Shown piece by piece: positions 13,366 to 23,116 of a DNA stretch of 45,000 bases. Numbering within the stretch: the first letter of the stretch is position 1; every line of letters begins with the position of its first letter. A program made the position numbers and the translations under genes. This DNA is from Stramonita haemastoma (taxonomy: Eukaryota; Mollusca; Gastropoda; Neogastropoda; Muricidae), in the NCBI GenBank assembly GCA_030674155.1, contig CM060324.1, positions 46,084,565 through 46,129,564 of the forward strand, in the 5' to 3' direction. The notes under the pieces are model-generated. The model made no database searches. It had not been told where the DNA came from and saw only the letters and a list, made by a program, of their open reading frames with translations.

Positions 13366-14130
13366 TTTATTTTTTAGAACCCTTGATGTAAATATCAGCT
13401 TACATTTTACAAAGGCCAATGTTTTAAAAACAATGTCTTTATTTTTGATATCAGCTAGAATGTATTATCATTAACCAGAAAGGAAGATGATGAATGCATA
13501 TTTATCCCACTGAAGCAGAGCCAGGTCTATAATTCTTGTGGAAGAGGTGAACAGCTTTTGGCGAGTGTATCATGTTCCTCTAGTTAAGAGAACATCTTTA
13601 TGCGCTCAAGATTTCTTTGCTACTTTTTCTTAAGAAGACTGATGTAATTCCCAAAAAATATTGCACCATGTACCTATAAATCTGATGTAAATGATCAAAA
13701 TCTGATGTGTAAAAAATACAGCAAGGAGTATTTTTGTCCAATGACCAAAAACGTCACATATTCTGTAAATAACTAAACAATGAACATATTCCTAACATAA
13801 GAAATGATATGAAGCTATTGCACCATGGCGTTACATACATGTATATGTCAAGGGGCGGGGAGAGAGCTCTGGAAGAGAGGGTCATTGGCCTGGAGAAGTA
13901 AGCAAGCAGCACCATCCTTGAACTCATTGACAACAAAATCTGACATTTATCAGGACTAGTCTTCTTCACACATTAGAAAAAAAAAAAGGGGCGGGGATGA
14001 CAGCAATACTGGATACACTTTTCATCCTTCTCTCACAGACAAGCTTCAGTCTGACAAAAACGGCTACACGTATTCACGGGCCTCAGGGTCACGTCACACG
14101 TGACTTGTTAGCGGTTACTCACCAATCTAA
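13366..14130 (-). other. Probable 3' UTR of the EHD gene with two candidate poly(A) signals
   Basis: AATAAA occurs on the minus strand at 13438-13443 and 13366-13371, about 690 and 760 bases past the stop codon. The stretch has no open frame and no recognised repeat. Which signal is used, if either, cannot be told from sequence. Confidence 0.35.
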
Positions 14131-14832
14131 TTAAGCCATGTCGTCCCTCTTGCTGGGTGGCACCAAGTGACCTGGCAGTTCTGAGGGCAGGTCGTGACCT
14201 TCCAACTTGATCTTGATCAGATGGTTGGCCAGCGCCCACTCGTCAGCGTCGAGCATCCCATCCTTGTCCACATCAGCCAGCTTCCACACCTTGCTCAGAA
14301 CCGAGTTGGGCAGCTTGGACTTCACCATTTCCGACTTGGCGGCAGCCCCGGAAATCTTTCCGTTGATGGGGTTCAGCTTGTTGAAGCTTTCGTCGTACTC
14401 GTACTTCTCCCGGCTGACCACCCACTCTTCCTGCTCTCCCCGCCCCATGTCCACTCCCTCCCCTCGCCCGATGCCGAAAGGGGATTCTGTGTAGCCTTCA
14501 AAGGCTCCCCCCTGCACGGAGGCCTGGTGGTCGACGTTGTTCTCCTCCTCATGGGGGATCATCTGCATGAGGCGGGCAATGTCCGAGGCCAGCATGTTGT
14601 CCACAGCCTCCAGCAGTTTGGGTTTAAGGGCGTGGAACTTGGTGAAGTCGTGGAAGGCCAGCTGCTCCTGCATGCGCTTCAGGTCGGGGAAGTCCCCAGG
14701 GGAGATCTGGTGGTCGCGCTGGATGGTGGCAAAGGTCTCCCCCAGCTTGGCGATCAGCTCTTTCTTCTTGCTGTCCTTGCCAAACATGGAGGGCATCTCC
14801 TTCTTCAGGTAGCTGATGATGTAGGCATGCAC
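14131..14832 (-). CDS. EHD1: EHD coding exon 2 (helical region and EH domain), with stop
   Basis: 702 bp. The acceptor reads TTGTACAG and the exon begins VHAYIIS, directly continuing the family sequence LAKVHAYIIS. It ends PPSKRDDMA followed by TAA at 14131-14133. GC content is well above the flanking DNA, as expected for a conserved exon. Confidence 0.95.
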   Translation of the reverse strand: MHAYIISYLKKEMPSMFGKDSKKKELIAKLGETFATIQRDHQISPGDFPDLKRMQEQLAFHDFTKFHALKPKLLEAVDNMLASDIARLMQMIPHEEENNVDHQASVQGGAFEGYTESPFGIGRGEGVDMGRGEQEEWVVSREKYEYDESFNKLNPINGKISGAAAKSEMVKSKLPNSVLSKVWKLADVDKDGMLDADEWALANHLIKIKLEGHDLPSELPGHLVPPSKRDDMA

Positions 14833-17220
14833 CTGTACAAAGACATTACATGATTTAAAAAAGGAAAAAAATCACAAACATCTGTTGTTGTTGTGGTTTG
14901 TTTCTCGGCTAGAGCTCCGAGGTTCAGCAATGGTGAGATTGTGCCTAAGTGACCATTTAGGCTATACCCACCATTGACGTAGCCGCAGTCTGACTTGGTT
15001 TTTTTCCTTCTCGAAAACCAGTAATTAACTAGGAAAAAAACAAACAGTAGTTCTAGAGAAGCAGGACAAGAGGCTGAGACAGATTACTCTAGCACACCTT
15101 CATTACCAGAATGAGGGCACAAGACACAGTAAAGGGTTTTTTCAAAAAATATTTCATGCTGTTTATAATAATAAACTATTGCTGAAATGACCATCTTGGG
15201 CTATACCTGGCCTGTCGCCTTGTTCAGTTTCAAATTCAAATTCAAATACTTTAACATCTTAGAGACCAAGAAATTCATGCAGGTTACAAGCCATACGCCG
15301 CTGCTGTAGTCTAGTGGTTAGGGCATTGGACTTGTAATCTAAAGGTTGCGGGTTTGATCCCAGCTTTCGGCTATGGCGTTGTGCCCTTGGAAACAGCACT
15401 TTTATAATTTTTTATGGCTATTTTCTCACCCCACCCAGGTGTAAAAGGGGTACCAACCTTGTGTTGGGGGTTAACCCTGCGATAGACTGGCATCCTATCC
15501 AGGGGGGAGTCTATGACTCTCAGCCGCTTAACGCCACAGAAACCAGGATAAGCACCGGCCTGATGAGCCTTAGGCTCGGGACAGACTTTAACTTTTTAAC
15601 TATGGTGACCTCAGCTTCAGTTTCCTCATACACCTTTGGGCTTGTGGTCAGTTTGTGTCAAACTCAAAGCCTTTGGCTTTCATTTCAGGCTGCGATTCAC
15701 GGGGTACAGTCATTGGAGGAACATTGTGGTGGTCGCCACCTCGGGTGGACAACTTACTCTGGCTCCGTGAATGAGGTAGTAATACTGTCATTAGTAGGGG
15801 GGGGGGGGGGGGGGCACTGAACATGACTAAAGTGACCCTGACCCAACAGAAGTGTAGGACCCCTCTCAGCCTCTGGCTGCTGGCCCATGACAGCCTGACT
15901 TCTTGTTGTTGTTCCCCAGCTTAACACTCTGGGGGTCACCCAGAATGTGTTCTCTGACTCACTCATCCCACCTGGGAATCACTGTGGGATTGAAATTGCA
16001 CACACTGAATGAGAAGTTTGCATGTATGACTATTTTCAAGTACCCCGCCATATAGTCAGCCATACTCCGACTTCAGAGGAACAGCCTAAGTGATACTGAT
16101 GGTCTCCCTATAGACTTCCAACCTTAAGCCAGTGAGGTTGTAGCAAAATAAATCTGGGTATGGTTGTGGCAGGGAGATTGATATGAGCAGTGTGTGAAGA
16201 GGAGGACAAGAACATCACAGGAAACCAGGCAGCACATAAAAAAGACAGTGACATCAGTTTAACATGACTTTTTATACTTTACAGATAAACTTCCAACATT
16301 AAATCCCTTACCTTGGCAAGTCTTGCTCTTTTAATCAGGTCATTGAGCTTTCGCAGAGCAGCATTTCTTGGTAAACTCTGCAAATCCTTGAAGAGGTCCT
16401 GCTCTTCCAATTCAAACAATCGGCGGTTCATGTCGAACTGCAGAGGTTGGTCCCAGAATGAGCCAATGTAAACCCTTGCTACCTCTGGTGTGCTCAACAC
16501 TTTCCCTAGTGACCACATCAGTGCTCCATAGACGCGCATAAGCTGCTGATGATCCACCATGTCTGCTTTATTCAAAACAATCCTAATTTTGTCATCGTAG
16601 CCTTTAATTGCTTCTATAGCTCGACGAAATTCGTCAGATATGTCCAGTTTGTGTGCATCAAATAGCAAGATTATTCTGTCAACACGTTCAGCAAACCATT
16701 CCAGAACACCGGTAAATTCATATCCTCTGTCAATGCGCTGCTTTTCTCCAGACAAAATGCCAGGTGTATCAACGATCGTTATGCTCTTCAGTACAGGGTT
16801 CGCTACTTGCGAGCACTGGAATCTGTTCAGAAAGGCGTTTCCGAATTTTGACAAAGGGCGAAACTGTTTTTTGGGATCTACTACCAAAGCATTGCCGGGT
16901 ATCACACCTTCTTGATCGTTGTGCATCACAGTGATGAAACGATCTGTTGTTGGCTCTGGACCTATACGGATACCCGGGAAATCCTGTTCCAGAAGATATC
17001 TGATAAATGTGGTCTTGCCAGTTGAATACTGACCGATGAGTAGAATCATAGGCTTCGAATCGAAGTCAGGGTCATCGAGGAAGGGGGAGTGGAAGTCGTG
17101 AAACTTGTACGTCTCTTCCAAAGGCAGCAATTTTGATTTGTATATTTTTTTCAGACCCTCTACCACAGTCTCAAAGACTTCTGGCTCCTTCTTTCGCCTG
17201 TCGTCCGATAGCCACCTCAT
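14131..17220 (-). CDS. EHD1: EH domain-containing protein (EHD1/EHD3/Past1 type), complete, 2 coding exons
   Basis: Coding sequence joins 16312-17220 and 14131-14832 on the minus strand, 536 aa against about 534 for vertebrate EHD1. EHDs are dynamin-like ATPases that tubulate membranes during endocytic recycling. Visible parts: P-loop GQYSTGKTT at residues 63-71, DTPG at 151-154, NKAD at 217-220, helical middle, and a C-terminal EH domain with EF-hand loop DVDKDGMLDADE at about 490-501 that in the family binds NPF motifs. The start MRWLSDDRRKKEPE aligns with the family N-terminus; an in-frame TGA lies 16 codons upstream. Only one intron interrupts the coding part. The symbol is by family; EHD1, EHD3 or single-copy invertebrate EHD cannot be separated here. 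Divergent neighbour: YPEL5. Confidence 0.97.
15296..15600 (+). mobile_element. tRNA-Thr-like SINE (family A), intact
   Basis: Head GCCGCTGCTGTAGTCTAGTG with box B GGGTTTGATCCC, then a conserved body containing CCCACCCAGGTGTAAAAGGG and CTGCGATAGACTGGCATCC, ending GGCTCGGGACAGACTTTAAC. Very similar to the copy at 3164-3438. Confidence 0.88.
15605..15780 (+). repeat. Dispersed repeat G
   Basis: TGGTCGCCACCTCGGGTGG and CAACTTACT recur at 33655-33700 and, reversed, near 27400-27440. Confidence 0.55.
15902..16083 (+). repeat. Dispersed repeat F, copy 1
   Basis: Shares GGGTCACCCAGAA, CTCATCCCACCTGGGAATCA and CGACTTCAGAGGA with 39985-40187 and 43920-44095. Confidence 0.7.
16312..17220 (-). CDS. EHD1: EHD coding exon 1 (GTPase-like domain)
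   Basis: 909 bp, 303 codons, ending in AAG before GTAAGG, so the intron is phase 0. It holds the N-terminal helical piece, the whole nucleotide-binding domain and the conserved stretch ending RARLAK. A possible 3' splice site (TTTTCAG) lies 11 bases before the ATG, so a separate 5' UTR exon is possible. Confidence 0.95.
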
Positions 17221-17400
17221 TTTGATGATGTCTGAAAACGGATTGCCAGTAGGGCAGTCCCAGCGTTGTCAGGCCTTGGTTTTGTTCTCGTCTAGGCTAA
17301 AATTTAGCAGGCACAACGCCCGTCACAAGAACGGAAACTGACAAGCGCGCCGACGCTGAAACCTTTGACCTTGCATTCAGCACACAAAACAGTGATAGGC
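17221..17400 (-). promoter_or_regulatory. Probable 5' UTR/promoter region of the EHD gene
   Basis: This 180-bp stretch before the EHD start codon is free of repeats, relatively CpG-rich compared with its surroundings (17330-17360 has several CG pairs) and is bounded upstream by a GT/G-run microsatellite. No TATA box stands out. The call rests on position and base composition only. Confidence 0.35.
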
Positions 17401-17409
17401 CTAGCAGAC

Positions 17410-17419
17410 GTGTGTGTGT

Positions 17420-17474
<55 letters not shown>
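17410..17474. repeat. (GT)n followed by 41 G
   Basis: About 12 GT units then 41 consecutive G, about 200 bp upstream of the EHD start codon. Confidence 0.95.
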
Positions 17475-17475
<1 letters not shown>

Positions 17476-17710
17476 ACGAAACAATCGGAAGATTTTTTTT
17501 TTTCTATGTGCCTATAACACTCTTATAGATCTCTTGTTTTTATATTTAATTTGTTTTGTTTTGTTTCTGTTTTTTCTTTCCAGTTTCCTTGCATTCAGTT
17601 ATTTTCCCTTTACACTTGGTTCATTTTGCTGTTTTTTTCGTGTGTTTTGTACATTTTTTTCTAAGTTTTTTTGCTTAATTTAATTTCATTTTTATTATTT
17701 ATTTTATTTT

Positions 17711-17742
<32 letters not shown>

Positions 17743-17890
17743 TGGTCTGCTTTTTTTTGTTTTGTTTTTGTAAGTTTTTGTTGTTGTTGTTGCTGTGTTT
17801 TTTTGTTTGTTTTTGTTTTTTTTTGGGGGGGGAGGGGGGGCGGGGTTTACACACATACACAACACACACACACGCACGCATGCACGCACG

Positions 17891-17929
<39 letters not shown>

Positions 17930-17945
17930 CAATATATATATATAT
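17475..17945. repeat. T/G-rich stretch with GTT, G and CA arrays
   Basis: (TTG)n near 17711-17735 and 17775-17795, a G run at 17824-17840, and a CA/CG-CA array at 17850-17928 followed by (TA)n. Confidence 0.85.
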
Positions 17946-17947
17946 TG

Positions 17948-18297
17948 CGATATTTATTTATTTATTTATTCTTTTATATCGAGGATAACAGAATAAGCAA
18001 TCATGTGCTTTTTTTCATCCGGTCCCCGTGTGTATGCAGTTTTGTAAATATTGTCATCTGTTCCCACCGGCACACGATGGCCTTCTCTTACGAAAAGCGG
18101 AACAGGATTTAACGTGTGCGCAAGATGTTCTGCGTGCGTTCGCACACGGGGCCTCGGTTTAAAGTCTCATCCGAAGGACTTTTGGGGAGAGTGGAGTCAG
18201 CACTGATGTTAACTCCAGGAAGAAAATTTCCTTGACCGGACTCGAACCCGGGTCTTCAAATTGCCAGCGCAATGTTCTGACCACTAGCTAGACAAGG
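17948..18297 (-). mobile_element. SINE family B, full length
   Basis: Minus strand: tRNA-like head (TAGTGGTCAGAACATTGCGC, box B GGGTTCGAGTCC), GAGTTAACATCAGTGCTGAC, ACCGAGGCCCCGTGTGC, AAGAGAAGGCCATCGTGTGC, ending in ATAAAAGAATAAATAAATA. Confidence 0.85.
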
Positions 18298-19398
18298 CCT
18301 ATGCCGTGTGTGCGCGTACGGACCTGCCAACGTGACACCCGTGAACATTCCAAACTTTTCAAGGTGCAAATTCCACACACAAAATGACTTCCCAGGAAAA
18401 AAACAACAACAAACAAATAAAAACATACACTGCTCCGATCGGACTTTCGCTTTTGGCACTTCTGCATTCATACTGGGCGTATTAGGCTGGCGCTAAGGCA
18501 TCTACTGAAATAAAAACCACTTTTTGTGAGACTAGCCTCTGATTCAAAATGCATGTGATTTCGCACAAATTTGCCCCCCCCCCCCTCAAAAAAAAAAAGT
18601 TTATTTTTCACTGAAGCCTACCCCTGCAAGTCTTTGTTGTCTGCTAGCTTCCTAACCGCAATGTGCATGCGCGGGGTCAACACTGTAGGAACACAAGCAA
18701 TCCTCACTCGTTTTGATGATCACTTCCAACTTTCTTGTAACTGCATGGTATTGCTCTATGCCTTCAATTCCAAAGATTAGTACACAGTGCATTTTTCATA
18801 CTTTCAAAAAATCTGTGGAAATCAGCACAATTTTTTTCCGACTGGCACTCTATACATGACCCTCAAGCTAAAGCAGGAGTGTAACCTGTTGACGTCAGTC
18901 ACAATATTTTGGTTCCCGTGCGGACAAAATAGGCAAGAAGCTAGTGAACCAAGGGTTTATTCTAGGGAAAACACGCATCAATTGGTGCATTGCTGTCACA
19001 CAGTCTTTTGCTGTAAGTTGATTTCATAAAATCAAGATAAAGCCTTAATACTCTTGTTGAATAACAAACTTTTGAATCATTTACTGTGGCTCATTTGTGT
19101 ATCGATGCTTCCAGTTCCAGTTAACCTTTCAGTTTCTCGGTTTCATTGCTTTGTTCACGATGAAATAGCATCGAATTCTGCTAGCCTAAGACTAAGAGCA
19201 AGAGTTCGTGCCCCAATTATGGTGATGGTTGCTTGATGATTCAGTCTCGAAATGGGACTGCTTCACGGGGATTCGAGGCCCCTAGTAGGCACCCATCAGT
19301 CTCGGAAGACTATGGAGTTGCGCTCTAGTCTTTAGAAGTAATAGTTCTACGCAAATCCTGGGCAAGTATGGAGGGCAAGCTGTTACCACGATGCTTAC
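18298..19398. other. Gene-free, largely unique; possible YPEL5 5' region
   Basis: No shared repeats apart from a C run near 18574. 19256-19320 contains CAGTCTCGGAAGACTATG, a small palindrome. A YPEL5 promoter or leader exon could lie here or nearer; none can be fixed. Confidence 0.35.
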
Positions 19399-19684
19399 CA
19401 CTAGGGTTCCGATAATCATAGCCCTAGTGGAAGAAAAAACAAAATCAAAAAATCTTGCTGGGCAAGGAACTGAGAAACAAAGCCAAAGAACAATCCCTGA
19501 AACTGATAGGAAGCCCCTAGTAGACCTACATACCAACCATTTTGACTAGGCTAAGCCAAGGGCAAAGGCTAAGCCCTTTCTTTCAGTTTCAGGGATTGTT
19601 CTTTGGCTTTGGTTCTCAGTTTCTTGCCCAGCAAGGTTTTTTGATTTTGTTTTTTCTTACACCATGATTATCAGAACCCTAGTG
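19399..19684. repeat. Foldback: two ~105-bp inverted arms around a 76-bp spacer
   Basis: Arm 19399-19506 and arm 19583-19684 are about 90% reverse-complementary, sharing CTAGGGTTC, AATCAAAAAA, CTTGCTGGGCAAG and AAAGAACAATCCCTGAAACTG. One arm has about six extra bases. A transcript would form a long hairpin. Could be a foldback transposon remnant. Confidence 0.8.
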
Positions 19685-19879
19685 TGACTGACTACAGGCT
19701 TAATTTCATTTTCTGCTCACGTTAATTAAAAAACCCTTGGACATGGGCAAGTTGATCAGATAAATACTCCTTAATTTTGATTCATGCCAGTTACCAAGGT
19801 CCATTGCCACCTGTATCCTTGGCATAGAATGATACATTGATAGATTATTACCCTAATACTGGATGACAAGGGGGCGGGA

Positions 19880-20155
19880 TAGTTAAAACTGTAAAAAGGC
19901 CAGAGCACTTGCTGGGTCCATGTCAAAGTTAAGCAGCATCAACTCAAGCGTGGTTACCAGTTGGGTGGGTGATCGTTTGTGCACTTTGGCTTCAGTACAG
20001 TTCACCCAGCTGTAAATGGGTACCTGCCCTCTTTAGGGTCAGGGAAGGTAAAGCAGCGAGGGAGAGGAGATGGGCGCCGTCCTCAATATGCTGGCCTCTA
20101 GAGAAGCCGAGGTCTCTGACCACATGTGATAGGTTATGGGACACCTTTACCTTTT
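19880..20155 (+). mobile_element. 5S rRNA-derived SINE
   Basis: AAGTTAAGCAGCATCAACTC and GGTTACCAGTTGGGTGGGTG match the internal-promoter part of 5S rRNA (AGCTAAGCAGGG...TGGTTAGTACTTGGATGGG). Downstream CACCCAGCTGTAAATGGGTA is a common SINE body. Ends before a T run at 20152. Confidence 0.75.
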
Positions 20156-20415
20156 TTTTTTTACTGGATGACACAGAAAAATCCAGCATCACTCGCAAGT
20201 TTCTCTTGAGCCAGCTGTGTAGCTATTGAAGCATCTGCTCAGTGGATTTCTTGGCTGTGTGGACCTGTTGTATGTCACTAACCCATTTGAGAACAAACAA
20301 ACAGTTTCCGAGACAAAGTTTTGACAGCTCATATAATATACAGGAGAATATTTTTTTCCTCATCACGACATCACACTTTGTGAAAAGCCACAAGCTCCCT
20401 GTTTGGTATGGAGAT

Positions 20416-20419
<4 letters not shown>

Positions 20420-20449
<30 letters not shown>
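20420..20449. repeat. (AG)n microsatellite
   Basis: 15 AG units; C runs follow at 20539-20555. Confidence 0.95.
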
Positions 20450-20452
<3 letters not shown>

Positions 20453-20835
20453 TATCACAGAAGAAAACAGAGAGAAAAAATAATCGCCTTGGTGCAGTGT
20501 GTACAGGTCTAAAAACATAGATCTCCTTGAAAATGGACCCCCCCCTCCCCCCCTCTCAAATTGTAACTGCTAAGAAGAGGGTTTAAGTGTGGAAGCAAGA
20601 GGGTTAGCGTTATATTAAGAATCGGCCCCTACTAAGTACTTGTTAATTGCTTGAATACTTCTCATCAGGTCATCGTGGGCTTGTAGCTCTTGCTGTGCCA
20701 GACAGAGTGTCTGAGTCATAAAAATTATACAAGGGCTTGTGCGGTGTGTCCCAGCAGTCCAAAATATAACAAGGGCTTCTCTGTCCCAGTATTGCTAAGT
20801 ATTATTTAACCATTCATTTTGATGGTCATTTATTT

Positions 20836-21187
20836 ATTCATTTTATTTATTTATTCTTTTATTTCTAGGAAAATGGAATAAGCACTCATGTGCTTTTTTT
20901 ACATCCACTATCCAGTCCCCTGTGTATGCAGTTTTGTAAATTTTGTCATCAGTTCCCACCAGCACACAATGGCCTACTCTTTCAAAAAAGGGAATGGGTT
21001 CATGTGCGCAGGATGTTCTGCGTGTGTTAGCACACGGGACCTTGGTTTATAGTCTCATCCAAAGGACTTTTTGGGAGGAGTGGAGTTGGCACTGATGTTA
21101 ACTCCAGAGGAAAAATCCTCTTGAACGAGATTTAAACCCTGGTTAGCAGATAACATGCGCATCACTATGACCACCAGGCTATCCTGT
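20836..21187 (-). mobile_element. SINE family B, near full length
   Basis: Same order of blocks as 17948-18297, with a worn head near 21130-21187. Confidence 0.8.
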
Positions 21188-21356
21188 TTCCCCCCACCTC
21201 CAATGTCATTTCATTTGCTATTGTTCCACGTGAGAAATCCCTTTACCCACCCTTCTGATAAATTGTACTGCTATTGCTGTAATTATCACCATAGGCTTTG
21301 ACTGTGAGGTGTTGGCTTAAAATGAAATGTTATGAACATTATGCTTTTTTTCCTGT

Positions 21357-21781
21357 TCTTCAGCTAGAGCTCTGAGGTTCACCAATGGTGACATTTTGCT
21401 TTTACTGCCATCTTTACCCACCGTAAAGGTAGCCACATACTGACTTTGGGGATGGTGTCTGAACAGGACATTTGTGTGCGTGTGGATTTTTTCATATTGT
21501 CATCTGTTCCTACTGGCACGCAGCGGCTTACTCAAAATTCTTAAAGGTGGAGTGGGTTTCTTTATGTTTGCACAAGATGTTCTGCATGTGTTTGCACGTG
21601 GGGCCTTGGTTTTATAGTCTCATCTGAAGTCTTTTGGGGGGGAATGGAGTCAGTACTGATGTTAACTCCAAGGTAAAAACCCCGCAAAGCGGGCACCTCT
21701 GTGGTGGCTCAATCCCATGCCTTTAGATCAAGAGTACACTGCACAGTGCTGTAAGTCTAACCACTAGGCTATCCCACCCCC
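21357..21781 (-). mobile_element. Composite SINE: B body with 'GGCTAGAGCTC' module
   Basis: Module TTCAGCTAGAGCTCTGAGG...ACTTTGGGGATGG at 21357-21460, then the B body, then a different tRNA-like head with CCTAGTGGTTAGACTTACAG on the minus strand. Same architecture as 36985-37495. Confidence 0.75.
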
Positions 21782-22027
21782 AGTAATATGATATTAAAAT
21801 AGGTTTTTTTTTTTTTTTTTTACAATATTCTTTAGTTAAGTAGGTGTGTTGTTTCCTGAGATCTTACTACAGAAGAAAAAGAAAGGAGATTAAGTTGATA
21901 ATGTGCTGTCAGAGCTAAGGTTGTCTTTTGAAAAATATTGAGTCTTGTGTTGCTAAAAAAAAAAGAAAAAGAAAGAACGAACTTTGATACTTGTAGTATG
22001 TTAAATAATCTGTATAACTATATTTTT

Positions 22028-22336
22028 CCACAAAAACAATTAAACAATTGAATCCAAAATCATGATTTCCTCAGTAGTCGTACTTTTTTTTTTTCTAACT
22101 TTCAGTGTTTTGGGTTCACTTAAATTTGTGTGTGTGTGTGTGTGTTTGAAACAAAAAGAGAATCATAAATCAAGTCATTGTCATGATAAATCATGGCCAT
22201 TGAGCTGAAACAAAAGGAAGGAAAAGAAAAAAACACAACTACAACAACAGCATCAACAACAATGCAAGAAGAAAAAAAAAGTAAAGCGAATGAGGAAATC
22301 ATGATTTTGGATTCAATTGTTTAATTGTTTTTGTGG
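22028..22336. mobile_element. MITE-like element with perfect 46-bp terminal inverted repeats
   Basis: 22028-22073 and 22291-22336 are exact reverse complements, beginning CCACAAAAACAATTAAAC. With one mismatch the pairing extends six bases further out on each side. The 217-bp centre has a GT array and no coding frame. No clear target duplication was found, so it could also be a simple inverted duplication. Confidence 0.6.
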
Positions 22337-22684
22337 TAAAATAAAAACAGAGAGAAAGATGGACAGGGAGATCCAAAGATGACGCTGGTCATTGCAACCA
22401 TTTGGGGACAACTACCATTAACTGATGGAGGTTATTGTTGTTGTTGTTTTTAACATTGGCAAAGCCAAGTTGTTCACTTGGAATTTTTGTATCCTGTCTA
22501 AGTGTTGGTGGAGTGTTCGTCATTATTGAGCCAAACAGGAAGAAAGCAGGGAAAGTTGAGGATGTCAGTTACTTAAGATTAGCGCTTGGCTCCCATCTTT
22601 TTTTTTCTTCTTTTTTTTCCATCTTCTTCCTGGTCTCTCCCACTTCTCTCCCCCTCATTGTCAGTCTCCTTCTTGTCTTTATAG

Positions 22685-22970
22685 GGGGAAGGGATAACCT
22701 AGTGGTTAGAACATTGCGCTCGCAATTTGATGACCTGGGTTCGATTCCCGTTTTAGGGGATTTTTTCTCCTGGAGTTAACATCAGTGCGGACTCCACTCT
22801 CCCCAAAAGTCTTTTGGATGAGACTCTAAACCGAGGCCCCGTGTGTGAATCCAACCAGAACATCTTGTGCACATGTTAAATCCTGTTCCGCTTTTTGTAA
22901 GAGTAGGCCATCATGTGCCGGTGGGAACAACCATTTTTGCCTGCCATTTAGGTAGCGGCACTCAGGGATT
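22685..22970 (+). mobile_element. SINE family B upstream of YPEL5 exon 1
   Basis: Head GGGATAACCTAGTGGTTAGA with box B GGGTTCGATTCC, body to GGCCATCATGTGCCGGTGGG, then module-like CCATTTAGGTAGCGGCA. It ends about 15 bp before the YPEL5 3' splice site. Confidence 0.8.
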
Positions 22971-23007
22971 GCTTCTGTTGTTTCAGGTTCCCCTCTCTCA
23001 CTTCAGA

Positions 23008-23116
23008 ATGGGACGAATCTTTCTTCAGCACATTGGGGGCACGAAGGTGTTTTCCTGTGCCACGTGCGATACCCAGCTGACCAATCGCTCCGAGCTCATC
23101 TCCACGCGCTTCACAG
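23008..23116 (+). CDS. YPEL5: YPEL5 coding exon 1
   Basis: 109 bp coding part ending FTG with donor ACAG|GTTAGT, phase 1. Two AGs could be the acceptor: TTTCAG ending at 22986 after a pyrimidine-rich tract, or CTTCAG ending at 23006, one base before the ATG. An upstream non-coding exon is therefore expected. Confidence 0.95.

Larger units (their letters stand above)
14833..16311 (-). other. EHD intron, filled with repeats
   Basis: 1,479-bp phase-0 intron (GTAAGG...TACAG). Almost all of it is repeat: a 'GGCTAGAGCTC' module at 14905-15000, a tRNA-headed SINE at 15296-15600, a dispersed repeat at 15605-15780, a G run at 15797-15814 and another dispersed repeat at 15902-16083. Confidence 0.85.

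Noticed and set aside
14194..14853. 219-codon plus-strand frame over EHD exon 2
   Set aside because: It is the shadow of the real minus-strand exon; GC-rich exons often leave the opposite strand open.
15296..15365. tRNA-Thr gene
   Set aside because: Box A and box B are present, but there is no proper acceptor stem and a SINE body follows; a second copy with the same body lies at 3164-3438.
22685..22760. tRNA gene at the head of the family B SINE
   Set aside because: Repeated many times with the same non-tRNA body and no clean cloverleaf.
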